NCBI RefSeq assembly: GCF_900120195.1
Contig: NZ_LT635539.1
Coordinates: 1,349,257 to 1,413,256 of the forward strand
DNA length: 64,000 bases
Source of the DNA: Blautia sp. Marseille-P3087
GTDB lineage: Bacteria > Bacillota > Clostridia > Lachnospirales > Lachnospiraceae
Direction of reading: 5' to 3'
The position numbers and the translations under genes were made by a program. The notes beneath the pieces are model-generated. The model saw only the letters and a list, made by a program, of their open reading frames with translations. It ran no database searches and was not told where the DNA came from. Shown here one piece after another: positions 18,648 through 27,311 of the stretch (position 1 is its first letter; every line of letters starts with the position of its first letter).

Positions 18648-19709
18648 TTAAATCTCAAAATTCACCTTACGGTTCATCGCAACCGGATCCTGCGCGTAAG
18701 TCACTACCGCTTCCTCGCCGATCTCGCCCTTCATAAAGAGATCATACAGGGCATCGTCCATTGTGATCATACCTGCTCTGCGGCTTGTCTGCATGACAGA
18801 CGGAATCTGGAAAGTCTTACCCTCACGGATCAGATTACGGATTGCATTGTTTGCAAACAATACTTCCAGTGCTGCTACCCTGCCACCCTGCTCCTTCCGG
18901 ATGAGCTGCTGGGAAACCACGCATTCGAGGACTGCCGCAAGCTGGATACGGATCTGCTGCTGCTGATCCGGCGGAAATACATCGATGATTCGGTCGATGG
19001 TTTTGTCCGCTCCGATCGTATGCAGTGTCGAAAATACAAGATGTCCTGTCTCTGCTGCTGTGATCGCAGTCGAAATGGTCTCAAGATCTCTCATCTCTCC
19101 GACCAGAATAACATCCGGATCTTCACGGAGTGCCGCACGGAGCGCTGCTCCATAGCTTCCGGAATCACTTCCGATCTCACGCTGGTTGACAATCGATTTA
19201 TCATGCCGGTGAAGATACTCGATTGGATCTTCCAACGTAATAATGTGATAAGGATAACTCTGGTTAATTACATGAAGCAGGGATGCCAGAGTCGTGGATT
19301 TGCCGCTTCCGGTAGGTCCTGTAACAAGGACCAGCCCCCTCTTACGGTTCGTGACATCTACTACTTCTTTTGGGATACCGAGGTTTTCGGGCTCGGGAAT
19401 CTCGAACGGAAGGCATCGCATAACGGATGCCAGCGTGCCTCTCTGCTGAAAAACATTGACACGAAAACGTCCCACCCCAGCTATGGCGTAGGCAAAGTCT
19501 GTCTGACCATCGCGCTTTAACTCTTCTCTGTGCCGCTCTTCCATAATCGGAAGAAGAAGCTCTTCCAGAGTGTCGGGCATCAGCCTTTCACCCTCGATAG
19601 CACTTAAGACACCATCGATACGGTAACATGGCGGTTTGCCCACAGTGAAGTGGACGTCAGACGCATTTTCTTCTATGGATCTCTGTAAAAGATCTTTCAG
19701 ATCATACAT
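18648..19709 (-). CDS. pilT: Pilus retraction ATPase PilT
   Basis: This 353-residue hexameric ATPase drives pilus disassembly. The N-terminal PAS-like domain carries ASDVHFTVGKPPCYRIDG. Walker A is GPTGSGKSTT near residue 130, the Asp box is LREDPDVILVGEMRD, and the His box is HLVFSTLHT. The AIRNLIREGK motif of PilT proteins is present near residue 290 and separates it from PilB. An AGGT-type ribosome site precedes the ATG. It lies between pilB and pilC, so this pilus system should be able to retract and support twitching or uptake-type behaviour. Confidence 0.95.
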   Translation of the reverse strand: MYDLKDLLQRSIEENASDVHFTVGKPPCYRIDGVLSAIEGERLMPDTLEELLLPIMEERHREELKRDGQTDFAYAIAGVGRFRVNVFQQRGTLASVMRCLPFEIPEPENLGIPKEVVDVTNRKRGLVLVTGPTGSGKSTTLASLLHVINQSYPYHIITLEDPIEYLHRHDKSIVNQREIGSDSGSYGAALRAALREDPDVILVGEMRDLETISTAITAAETGHLVFSTLHTIGADKTIDRIIDVFPPDQQQQIRIQLAAVLECVVSQQLIRKEQGGRVAALEVLFANNAIRNLIREGKTFQIPSVMQTSRRAGMITMDDALYDLFMKGEIGEEAVVTYAQDPVAMNRKVNFEI

Positions 19710-19806
19710 GAATTACTACCTGATTTCTATAATTTTTCAGTTCATACTGCATTTCTCTGTGCAGATGAATTATTGCTGTTCATTCTGCCCACAATAACGA
19801 TACATC

Positions 19807-21501
19807 TTATTCTTCGTAAGAAGCCTTCAGCATTTCGCCGATAGAAGTAACTCCCTCGAGTACATAGCGGATGCCATTCTCACGAAGTGTATGCATGCCG
19901 TTCTTCTTGGCTGCTGCAATCATTTCCTCAGTCGTTGCATCGTCTGCGATCAGCTTACGCATCTCTTCATTGACCTCCATGATCTCAAATACACCGGTTC
20001 TTCCGAAATAGCCTGTATTATTACAGAGTTTGCAGCCACCCGGCTCATAAATCTCAACTTCTTCTGCAAGAGAACGTTTCAGAATAAGTTTTTCTTTATC
20101 TGTTGCAGGGTGTTTTTTACGGCAGTGCGGACAGAGCTTACGGACAAGTCTCTGTGCAATGACACCGATGATCGCATCAGAAATCAGATAACGGGCAACT
20201 CCCATATCAGCCATACGGTTCAGCGTACCGACTGCATTGTTGGTATGCATGGTCGAAACAACCAGGTGACCGGTGATGGAAGCCTGTACTGCAATCGAAG
20301 CAGTCTCCTGATCTCGAATCTCACCGATCATAATGATATCCGGATCCTGACGCAGGATGGAACGAAGCGCTGATGCAAAAGTCAGATCAACTTTGTTGTT
20401 TACCTGAATCTGGTTGATACCCTCAAGGTCTGCCTCGACAGGATCTTCAACCGTTACGATATTGACAGCTTCTTTATTTAAGGCACTGAGTGCTGTATAC
20501 AATGTCGTAGATTTACCACTTCCAGTAGGTCCGGTAACAAACATGATTCCATACGGCTTTGCAAGCATGTGTTGCAGAGTTGCCATCTCTTTCTGATCCA
20601 GACCGAGTTCTTTAATATCTCTGGTCAGATTCAGTTTCGAAGAGATACGCATAACAATCTTCTCGCCGTGAACAGTCGGAATCGAAGAAATACGGATATC
20701 GTATTCCCGGCGGTCAACCATAACGGACATACGTCCGTCCTGCGGCTTTCTTTTTTCCGAAATGTCCATCCCGCCCATAATCTTGATACGGGTGGAGATT
20801 GCCGGAAGGAGACTGTTGTCATAGACCATTTTTTCATAGAGAGCACCGTCAATACGGTAACGCACACGAACTTTTGTCTCCAACGCTTCGATATGAATAT
20901 CGCTGGCTCTCTGTCGTACCGCCTGCTCGATCAGGGAACGTACCAACTGTACGATCGGGGCATCACTGACATCGGTCTCTGCTGCCTCTTCCACATTTCC
21001 ACGAAGCTGCTCTCGTTCACGTGTAAATCGTCTCGCAGCATCCATGTTTTCGGACGCACCATAGCAGCGGTCGATTGCCGCCAGTATGTCACGCGGTGTC
21101 GCAATATATGGTTCCACCTGCAGGTTCGTGACGATTGAAATATCATCGATTGCTGCCATGTCCATCGGATCAGCCATCGCAAGATGCAGAATATTCGCAT
21201 TGTACGGGTCAAGTTCAAAAGGAATACACTGGTATTTTTTAAGAAGGTTGACACTGACCAGGCTACGGACTTCCTTCGGAATCGTCACGCCGGTAAGCTC
21301 GATCATCTTAAGTCCGAGCTGTGTCTGAAGCGCCCTGGCAATCATTTCTTCGGTGATGAAGCCATTCTCTACAAGAACTTCACCGATCTTTTTGCCGGTT
21401 CCTTTCTGCAGTTCCAGTGCTTTTTTCAATTTTTCTTCGGTAAGAACGTCCTGCCTGATGAGCAGATCACCAAGCCTCATTCTCTCTCGTCTTAATGCCA
21501 C
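19807..21501 (-). CDS. pilB: Pilus assembly ATPase PilB with MshEN c-di-GMP-binding domain
   Basis: The protein has 564 residues. Residues 9-32 and 38-61 form two 24-residue MshEN motifs (RLGDLL... and KIGEVL..., each ending in Gln) with a 5-residue spacer, the arrangement known to bind c-di-GMP in MshE and PilB ATPases. Residues 175-420 are the GspE core: Walker A GPTGSGKSTT, Asp box LRQDPDIIMIGEIRD, His box GHLVVSTMHT. A zinc tetracysteine site follows (CPHC and CKLC). The start is GTG at 21501 with a weak AAAGAG site; an internal ATG at 21480 would cut into the first MshEN motif. First gene of the pilus operon. Confidence 0.94.
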   Translation of the reverse strand: MALRRERMRLGDLLIRQDVLTEEKLKKALELQKGTGKKIGEVLVENGFITEEMIARALQTQLGLKMIELTGVTIPKEVRSLVSVNLLKKYQCIPFELDPYNANILHLAMADPMDMAAIDDISIVTNLQVEPYIATPRDILAAIDRCYGASENMDAARRFTREREQLRGNVEEAAETDVSDAPIVQLVRSLIEQAVRQRASDIHIEALETKVRVRYRIDGALYEKMVYDNSLLPAISTRIKIMGGMDISEKRKPQDGRMSVMVDRREYDIRISSIPTVHGEKIVMRISSKLNLTRDIKELGLDQKEMATLQHMLAKPYGIMFVTGPTGSGKSTTLYTALSALNKEAVNIVTVEDPVEADLEGINQIQVNNKVDLTFASALRSILRQDPDIIMIGEIRDQETASIAVQASITGHLVVSTMHTNNAVGTLNRMADMGVARYLISDAIIGVIAQRLVRKLCPHCRKKHPATDKEKLILKRSLAEEVEIYEPGGCKLCNNTGYFGRTGVFEIMEVNEEMRKLIADDATTEEMIAAAKKNGMHTLRENGIRYVLEGVTSIGEMLKASYEE

Positions 21502-21529
21502 AATGTCATCTCTTTCGTTTTTTTATTCA

Positions 21530-21547
21530 ACATAAAGTACTTTATGT
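21530..21547. promoter_or_regulatory. 18-bp perfect palindrome upstream of pilB
   Basis: ACATAAAGTACTTTATGT is fully self-complementary and ends 29 nt before the pilB start. On the minus strand TTGTGA lies just before it and TGAATA follows about 17 nt later, so it may occupy the spacer of the operon promoter. The -10 is weak. A dimeric regulator site is the simplest reading. Confidence 0.5.
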
Positions 21548-21689
21548 CACAATTAGCCTATTGGAAAATAAATATGCTAAATTTACCATGACTTACATTT
21601 CATGTCAATAAATCGTATTTATTTGAACTAAAATTGCATGAAATTTCACATTTATGTAGAATATTTTCCTACCTAATATTAAAACTGAC

Positions 21690-22135
21690 CTTTTGGATAG
21701 TCCATAGTTCCAGGTGGCAGCCCAAATCAGGCCGTCTGGATAGTCTATATGATGGTAAGTACAATACGAGGTAACCACATCTCCGGCCTGTCGTTGACTC
21801 TTATAATAGTATCTACTATACAAGGTAACCAAATCTCAGGCTGTCCATGACTCTTATAATAGCTTCTGCTATACAAGGTAACCAAATTCAAGCCTGTCGT
21901 TGACTCTTATAATAGTATCTACTGTCTCGGCCCACAAAATTAAGTTAAACAAATACCCCTGACCATAGTAAGTTGGAATAGAGTCCACAAAATCTCAATA
22001 AATCGGATGACTTATATCGTAGCAAGTGTATTTCAAGGCATTGCAAACACTAAAATTGGATGACTTATATTGTAGTAAGTCTATTCCGAGGCATTGCAAA
22101 CACTAAAATTGGATGCTTCAAGCATAAGCAACTTC
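21690..22135. repeat. Degenerate tandem array of about 53-bp units
   Basis: The block TGACTCTTATAATAG recurs at 21795, 21848 and 21901, and GGTAACC at 21770, 21824 and 21877, giving a 53-54 bp period. A second subset starting GGATGACTTATAT recurs at 22005, 22058 and 22111, also 53 bp apart. The subsets share a core (TGACT..TATA..AG..A..TAT..CAAGG), with one more diverged copy near 21960 and others near 21710. The period is not a multiple of 3 and no long ORF follows it, so it is not a coding repeat. It fills the space between the SH3 gene and pilB. Confidence 0.75.
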
Positions 22136-22230
22136 CATCAGAGTCAACGGAAACCCCAGAATCCGTTGATTCCAGTTTTAGTAAGTGCAACGCATGTCAA
22201 CAACTCTCACCGAAAATTCATTCTTAATGC

Positions 22231-22256
22231 AAAAAGAGAAGCCTTTTCAGGCCTCT
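22231..22256 (-). terminator. Terminator of the SH3 protein gene
   Basis: On the minus strand GAGAGGCCT and AGGCTTCTC pair around GAAA and are followed by TTTTT. It lies about 30 nt past the SH3 gene stop and separates it from the pilus operon. Confidence 0.75.
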
Positions 22257-22287
22257 CCTCTGTAAACTTATGAATCATCATGACTTC

Positions 22288-23433
22288 TTATCGTTTCTTA
22301 TAATGATAGATCAATAATCCTGCTACTGCCAGAACTGCTGCCGCAATAATCCAGATAAACGGATTCTGGTACCAGTGGCTGGATGTGCTTCTGACATCCT
22401 GTCCGGAAGCCTGACGGCTCTCGGCATCTGTCGCATCCTGTGCAGCTTCTGTATTTTCTTTTTCCGGTTCAACTGTCGCTGTTATTTCCGGTGTCTCAGT
22501 CGACCCGGTAGCTGCGGTCGACACCGGGGTCTCTGTCGGCTCAGTTGTTACGGTCGGCGCCGGGGTCTCTGTCGGCTCAGTTGTTGCGGTCGGTGCCGGT
22601 GTCTCTGTCGCTTTCGGTGTTACCGTTACCTTCGGTGTCGCGGTCGCTTTCGGTGTGGTTGCCGTCGCTGATTTTTCCGTTGTTTTCGAAGCTGCTGCCA
22701 CTCCTGAATCCTCGACCGGCTCTGCGCCGACTGCATTTTCTGTTGCCGCTCCTGCATCAACTGCCTCTTCTGTCACCGGTTCAGCATCAACGCTTTCTTT
22801 CTGCGCTTCCGGATGTTCTTTCAGCCATTCTTCTGTCTTCTCCAGATCCATCCAACCCTCAGTTCCATCTACCGTTGTCACACCCCAGTAACTACCATCA
22901 ACCATTTCGGCATCTTCAGTAATATGAAGTATTTCGCCATTCTCGATATCACGCACACCCGGAACCTCACCGTATTTCTCTCCCGGTCCCTGATAAAGCT
23001 TCTGCGTGCCTTCTTCTGCATAAGCTTTTACATCATAATCCGCACTATAATTTACATGATCCTTTCCTGCAATATACAGTTCTGAGTCAATGGCTTCCTT
23101 CCGGGACTGCGCCGGACGGCATTCATCCAGCGGTGCATAACCTTTCATCTTGTGATATTCTGTATATCCCCAGGTCCGGTTATTCTCTTTATCTTCAACC
23201 TCTCCTGTAATATGAAGTGCTGTACCATTTGGTATCTGCTCATCATTCAACTTCGTCGAATCAAAATCCGGCTGTGAATAAAAATCAATTCCTCCTGCCT
23301 TTGATTCCACGATCATATAATAGTCTGTGCTGTAATCCGGTTCTGTCTTACCTGTCTGCACGTCTGCCATGACATTGACGCTCATAAACAGTCCCACCAA
23401 AATGACCAGAAGACTTTTTGCCAGTTTCTTCAT
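22288..23433 (-). CDS. Membrane-anchored SH3-domain surface protein with Thr/Pro stalk
   Basis: The protein has 381 residues: a signal peptide (residues 1-23), two bacterial SH3-like domains (about 40-105 with GGIDFYSQPDFDS..LHITGEV, and 130-205 with QKLYQGPGEKYGEVPG..ILHITED ending in WMDLEKT), an Ala/Glu-rich stretch, a TPKATATPKV/TETPAPT repeat stalk (about 255-335), and a C-terminal membrane helix WIIAAAVLAVAGLLIYHY with a KKR stop-transfer end. SH3b domains usually bind cell-wall peptides. No catalytic domain is visible. GAAGGGGAG precedes the ATG. It follows the structured RNA at 23583-23747 and may be controlled by it. Confidence 0.8.
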   Translation of the reverse strand: MKKLAKSLLVILVGLFMSVNVMADVQTGKTEPDYSTDYYMIVESKAGGIDFYSQPDFDSTKLNDEQIPNGTALHITGEVEDKENNRTWGYTEYHKMKGYAPLDECRPAQSRKEAIDSELYIAGKDHVNYSADYDVKAYAEEGTQKLYQGPGEKYGEVPGVRDIENGEILHITEDAEMVDGSYWGVTTVDGTEGWMDLEKTEEWLKEHPEAQKESVDAEPVTEEAVDAGAATENAVGAEPVEDSGVAAASKTTEKSATATTPKATATPKVTVTPKATETPAPTATTEPTETPAPTVTTEPTETPVSTAATGSTETPEITATVEPEKENTEAAQDATDAESRQASGQDVRSTSSHWYQNPFIWIIAAAVLAVAGLLIYHYKKR

Positions 23434-23582
23434 TTTGTTTTCTCCCCTTCACTCCATACATCTTCCGTATTTTTCTTAAAGTTATATCTTTTTGAAATCC
23501 TGAACTTATCATATCACAGACACAGCACAATGATAATCCTTTTTTGTCATAAAAAAGAAATAAAAAACTGATGTTTTTCGAC

Positions 23583-23747
23583 ACAAAAAAAGAGCTGCCA
23601 CCACTCAGATTCTTTACATCCGTATAGCAACAGCTCTTAATAAACAAATAAAATAGGTAGGGTGACAATCCTACATCTCTTTTAAGACCCATATGGCGCG
23701 ACGGCTGCCTGTTCCGTCCTCAGATTTTATTTGTTTATATTCTTATA
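23583..23747 (-). ncRNA. Unclassified structured RNA or leader element
   Basis: Read on the minus strand, a 13-bp helix (23724-23736 with 23642-23654) encloses two hairpins: GACGG/CCGTC at 23700-23718 and GTAGG/CCTAC at 23657-23674, forming a three-way junction. It is followed by a hairpin AGAGCTG/CAGCTCT (23591-23637) with seven T residues, an intrinsic terminator. A good promoter lies just upstream (TTGACT at 23775-23780, TATAAT at 23753-23758, 16-nt spacer). The product would be about 160 nt. It lies 150 nt before the SH3 gene on the same strand, so it is either a stand-alone small RNA or a riboswitch-like leader. I could not match it to a known class. Confidence 0.6.
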
Positions 23748-23752
23748 TGTTT

Positions 23753-23780
23753 ATTATATTCTATTCTCCCTGAAAGTCAA
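23753..23780 (-). promoter_or_regulatory. Promoter of the structured RNA
   Basis: TTGACT and TATAAT are separated by 16 nt on the minus strand. The -35 hexamer overlaps the stop codon of the PBECR-like gene. Confidence 0.6.
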
Positions 23781-24232
23781 ATATTTTTATCTGGTAAATA
23801 TTTCCATGCACGTCCTTTATCGATGTAATGAGATAATTGTGCATCCATTAAAGGATACATTGTTCTATATGAGAGCTTCCCATCTCCCGAAATTCTCACT
23901 GCGACTGAGATATGTGCCGAAAACTCTTTAATGAACGAAATACTATCGTCTTTGGGATGAATACTTATATAATCCGGTTTTTGAATAATCTCTGGAATCT
24001 TTTCAAAACATTCTTGATATTCTACATCAGACATAAAATCATTCTTATGACGTTCTGTATGCGCAACACGATTAGCCCAGAAAATTATTTCCTGCTTTGC
24101 TGAAATGATATCCGTCAAGTCTGGTCTTTTCTTTAATATAAATTCAGCAACTTCAGAACTTAGTTTTCCCAGAGAGACACATTTTATATCTTTTGTAAAT
24201 ATTTCTTTATTCAGTTTTGAAACTGTAAGCAT
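23777..24232 (-). CDS. Small PBECR-type (barnase/EndoU/colicin/RelE-like) nuclease-domain protein
   Basis: The protein has 151 residues. The pattern of a His-rich helix (NRVAHTERHKNDF), then EIIQKPDYISIHPKDDSISFIKEF, then ISVAVRISGDGKLSYRTMYPL resembles stand-alone PBECR3-like proteins that I recall from Firmicutes. These are predicted RNases of the phage/toxin superfamily. The candidate active residues would be the His residues near 58-61, the Lys/Asp of PKDDS and the Arg of YRTMY. There is no partner antitoxin gene. The gene stands alone, is A+T-rich compared with its neighbours, and may have been acquired by transfer. The activity is inferred. Confidence 0.5.
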   Translation of the reverse strand: MLTVSKLNKEIFTKDIKCVSLGKLSSEVAEFILKKRPDLTDIISAKQEIIFWANRVAHTERHKNDFMSDVEYQECFEKIPEIIQKPDYISIHPKDDSISFIKEFSAHISVAVRISGDGKLSYRTMYPLMDAQLSHYIDKGRAWKYLPDKNI

Positions 24233-24339
24233 TTATTCTATACCTTATACTTGTAGCAGTTCATTTTGTTCTATGTTTACTATAGCATATTTCTATTTAT
24301 AATTTAAACAAATCTCTCCCTGAAATACAACGACCCCGG

Positions 24340-24366
24340 AGGATTCTCCGAGGTCATTGCGTTTAT
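24340..24366 (-). terminator. Hairpin after fucI
   Basis: GACCTCGGAG and CTCCGGGGTC pair around a short loop about 30 nt after the fucI stop. The following T-tract is poor (TTGTATTT), so it is a weak terminator candidate. Confidence 0.5.
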
Positions 24367-24394
24367 CATGGCATTTCAAATAAAGCCTGTTTTA

Positions 24395-26191
24395 TTATTT
24401 GTACAGTGGTCCGTAGTTCTTGCATGCACGGAAGTCTGCACCTTCTTTATCCATTCCGAATGCATTCCATGCTGCCGGACGATAGATATCTTTTTCCGGT
24501 ACGTTGTGCATGGATACCGGGATACGAAGCATAGAGCACATTGTGATCAGGTCAGCTCCGATATGTCCGTAGGAGATAGCACCGTGGTTAGCTCCCCAGT
24601 TGTTCATTACATCATAAGCTGTTTTGAACGGTCCCTCTTTGCCATCGCATCTTGGAGCGAACCATGTACACGGCCATGTGTAGTCTGTACGTTTCCAGAG
24701 TTTGTCAGATACTTCTGCCGGAAGAGCTACTGTCCATCCTTCAGCGATCTGCAGAACCGGTCCAAGTCCTTTTACAAGGTTCAGACGGATCATTGTTGCA
24801 GGCATCTGAGCTTTTGTTTCATAACGGCTGGAGTATCCGCCTCCACGGAAGTATCCGTTGTCGGCCATACACCATTCTGTGTTATCCATGATTGCTTTCT
24901 GGTCTTCTTCTGTGATATCCCACCACTGTTTCATAACAGCATTGCCGTTTTCGTCTTTTGCTTCGCCGTTAGCGTCGAGGCATGCAGCACCGGAGTTGAT
25001 CAGGTGAAGGAATCCGCCAGCTTCTTTAGCTACGCCTTCAAGGTCATATCCTGTAGCTTTCTTAACAGCCTCCGGGCTCCAGTATGTACGAACGTCAGCG
25101 AAGATCTGAGCTCTGTTTGTGAGGAGTTTCATGAACATCATTCCAAGACCATTGAGAACATCGTTCTCTGTAGCGAGGATGTATGGCTCACGAGCTCCGT
25201 TCCAGTCGAAGGATGTGTTCAGCATAGCTTCTGCGAAGTCACCGTTCGGATAGAAGTCTGTCCACTGTCTCTGTCCCTGGAAACCAGCTGCCAGAGCATT
25301 GTGTCCGATTGCTTCTTCGGAGAATGCCGGGTCAAGGTTATCGCAGCCGTTCATCAGCTCTTTGATGATAACTGCCATCTTAACTACGAATTCAAACTGC
25401 TCTTCTTTCTTTTCTGGAGAGAACTGCAGTTCTTCTGGGTTTTTATCCCAACCGATCTTACATGTTTCTTTAGCCCATTTGAGAGCTTTTTCGAATTCTG
25501 CATGATCGTAGATACCTTCTGTCATACGACGGATGATTTCTACCTCATCAACGGATTCAACACGCATTCCAAGATAGGATTCGATGAAATCGGAATCAAT
25601 GATAGATCCGCCGATACCCATTGTAACGGAACCGATCTGCAGATAGGATTTTCCTCTCATGGATGCTGCTGCAACTGCTGCGCGGCCGAATCTCAGTAAT
25701 TTTTCTTTAACGTCATCCGGGATAGATGTGTCATCAGCTTCCTGAACATCATGTCCGTAGATACCGAATGCCGGAAGTCCCTTCTGTGCATGTGTAGCAA
25801 GAACGGATGCAAGATAAACTGCTCCAGGTCTTTCAGTACCGTTGAATCCCCATACAGCTTTGATTGTCTGCGGATCCATATCCATTGTTTCTGCGCCATA
25901 GCACCAGCAAGGTGTAACTGTAAGTGTGATGTCTACGCCTGCTTTACGGAATTTATCAGCACATGCTGCGCTTTCACCAACACGTCCGATTGTGGTATCA
26001 GCAATAACAACCTGAACCGGTTCTCCGTTAGAATATTTTAAATTTTCTTCGAAAAGCTTTGCAGCGGACTTAGCCATGTTCATTGTCTGCTCTTCAAGAG
26101 ATCCTCTTACGTCAAGGGCTCCTCTACGACCATCGATGGTTGGTCTGATACCGATAACCGGATAGCTGCCTACTAATCTGCTCTTTGCCAT
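24395..26191 (-). CDS. fucI: L-fucose isomerase
   Basis: The enzyme has 598 residues and interconverts L-fucose and L-fuculose in the cytoplasm (Mn2+-dependent). The family start [25 protein letters not shown] is intact, and the length fits FucI (about 590). Conserved stretches include the [15 protein letters not shown] active-site region, [18 protein letters not shown] and the C-terminal [19 protein letters not shown] metal region. GGAGG lies 8 nt before the ATG. It is transcribed divergently from the AraC regulator and lies apart from the microcompartment operon, but supplies fuculose to it after phosphorylation by a kinase not found here. Confidence 0.97.
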   Translation of the reverse strand: MAKSRLVGSYPVIGIRPTIDGRRGALDVRGSLEEQTMNMAKSAAKLFEENLKYSNGEPVQVVIADTTIGRVGESAACADKFRKAGVDITLTVTPCWCYGAETMDMDPQTIKAVWGFNGTERPGAVYLASVLATHAQKGLPAFGIYGHDVQEADDTSIPDDVKEKLLRFGRAAVAAASMRGKSYLQIGSVTMGIGGSIIDSDFIESYLGMRVESVDEVEIIRRMTEGIYDHAEFEKALKWAKETCKIGWDKNPEELQFSPEKKEEQFEFVVKMAVIIKELMNGCDNLDPAFSEEAIGHNALAAGFQGQRQWTDFYPNGDFAEAMLNTSFDWNGAREPYILATENDVLNGLGMMFMKLLTNRAQIFADVRTYWSPEAVKKATGYDLEGVAKEAGGFLHLINSGAACLDANGEAKDENGNAVMKQWWDITEEDQKAIMDNTEWCMADNGYFRGGGYSSRYETKAQMPATMIRLNLVKGLGPVLQIAEGWTVALPAEVSDKLWKRTDYTWPCTWFAPRCDGKEGPFKTAYDVMNNWGANHGAISYGHIGADLITMCSMLRIPVSMHNVPEKDIYRPAAWNAFGMDKEGADFRACKNYGPLYK

Positions 26192-26275
26192 GATTGATTA
26201 CCTCCATTTAATTTATGAAATAGATTGTTTTCAAGAAGTTTTCACTAAAAAACTTCATTGTTTCCTATATTTCAT

Positions 26276-26314
26276 AGTATACAATTGCCAAAGCAGAATT
26301 ACTTGTGATATAAT
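26276..26314. promoter_or_regulatory. Divergent fucI / araC-type regulator promoters
   Basis: Plus strand: TTGCCA (26285-26290), 18-nt spacer, TATAAT (26309-26314) for the regulator. Minus strand: TATACT (26276-26281) for fucI without a recognisable -35, which fits a promoter needing an AraC-type activator. The two promoters overlap. Confidence 0.55.
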
Positions 26315-26393
26315 AGCAAAAAACAGTACAATATTCACTTTTTTTAATTATTTTGTAAAAAATCTATAAACTCAGCACAGGGAGGAACTTATT

Positions 26394-27242
26394 TTGCACG
26401 ATCTTGACCGTAACGAAGCCCGTCTCAGAGGAACTTATGACTTTCCTTTTGAATTTCACCATATTGAATCGAACCATCCTCGCTATGTCATGTCTTACCA
26501 CTGGCATGTCGAATATGAAATCATCCGAATCCTGAAAGGTTCGCTCACCGTCACTTTAAACGAAAAAAGCTTCATCGCGATGCCGGGGGATATCATTTTT
26601 GTGCACAGCGGCATCCTGCACAGCGGGATTCCTGATGATTGTGTCTACCAGTGTATTGTCTTTGACGGTAACTTCTTTTTGAAAAACAACTCGGCCTGTG
26701 CCGGATATATACAGAAAATCCTGCACCAGGAAATCATGATCTATCATCACTTTTCACCGAAGCATCCAGATATCTGTGATGTTGTAAACAGTCTTTTTGA
26801 TGCGCTCTGGAAAAAGCCTGTCGGCTACGAAATGACCGTGATTGGACAATTTTACCACTTTTTCGGCCTTGTTTTTGGTAATCATTACTATCTTGAAAGT
26901 GTCACACGTACAAGGCGGGATTACAAGAGAATCCTGCAGCTCAAACAGGTCCTGGATTTCATCGAACACAACTATGCTTCTCCGCTTACTTTGCAGCAGC
27001 TTTCTGCTTCTGTGTCGATGTCGCCGAAGTATTTCTGCAGATTCTTTTCGGAAATGACACATCAGACACCAATGGATTATCTGAATCACCAGCGAATCGA
27101 ACATGCATGTTACCAGCTCTCCACTACAGATGATTCGATCACAGAAATTGCCTACCGCAACGGTTTTAACGATCTCAGTTATTTTATTCGGACTTTTAAG
27201 AAATATAAGGGAATCACTCCCGGAAAATATAAGAAAGCATAA
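26394..27242 (+). CDS. AraC-family transcriptional regulator with cupin sensor domain
   Basis: The protein has 282 residues. Residues 15-120 form a cupin (YHWHVEYEIIRILKGSLTV, MPGDIIFVHSGILHSG). Residues 185-280 form the two-HTH AraC domain (LTLQQLSASVSMSPKYFCRFFSEMT and ITEIAYRNGFNDLSYFIRTFKKYKGITPGKY). The start is TTG at 26394, chosen because GGGAGGA lies 9 nt upstream and no nearer ATG exists. It is divergent from fucI and probably activates it in response to fucose, fuculose or a related sugar. Other targets in the microcompartment locus are possible. Confidence 0.9.
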   Translation: MHDLDRNEARLRGTYDFPFEFHHIESNHPRYVMSYHWHVEYEIIRILKGSLTVTLNEKSFIAMPGDIIFVHSGILHSGIPDDCVYQCIVFDGNFFLKNNSACAGYIQKILHQEIMIYHHFSPKHPDICDVVNSLFDALWKKPVGYEMTVIGQFYHFFGLVFGNHYYLESVTRTRRDYKRILQLKQVLDFIEHNYASPLTLQQLSASVSMSPKYFCRFFSEMTHQTPMDYLNHQRIEHACYQLSTTDDSITEIAYRNGFNDLSYFIRTFKKYKGITPGKYKKA

Positions 27243-27284
27243 TCAGCGGACGCGCCACCGGTGCCTCCTCGATATGCAATGCAA

Positions 27285-27311
27285 AAAAGGGACCCCCGAA
27301 GGGGTCCTTTT
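27285..27311. terminator. Bidirectional terminator between the AraC gene and pduO
   Basis: GGGACCCC and GGGGTCC pair around CGAA, with A-tract and T-tract on both sides, so it works in both directions. Its end overlaps the pduO stop codon. Confidence 0.85.

Noticed and set aside
21605-21832. A 75-codon minus-strand ORF inside the 53-bp repeat region
   Set aside because: The repeat period is not a multiple of 3, so the frame shifts from unit to unit, and no ribosome site precedes it.
21690-22135. Possible CRISPR array
   Set aside because: The units are contiguous and diverged along their whole length, with no unique spacers between constant repeats and no cas genes nearby.
23583-23747. c-di-GMP riboswitch controlling the SH3 gene
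   Set aside because: Attractive because of the pilus and GGDEF genes, but the conserved GEMM core (GCAAA, GACGCAAAGCC) is missing, so I left the RNA unclassified.
24368-25699. A 443-codon plus-strand ORF opposite fucI
   Set aside because: The antisense frame of a strongly conserved fucI gene; it is Cys/Ser/Phe-rich with no recognisable fold and no ribosome site.
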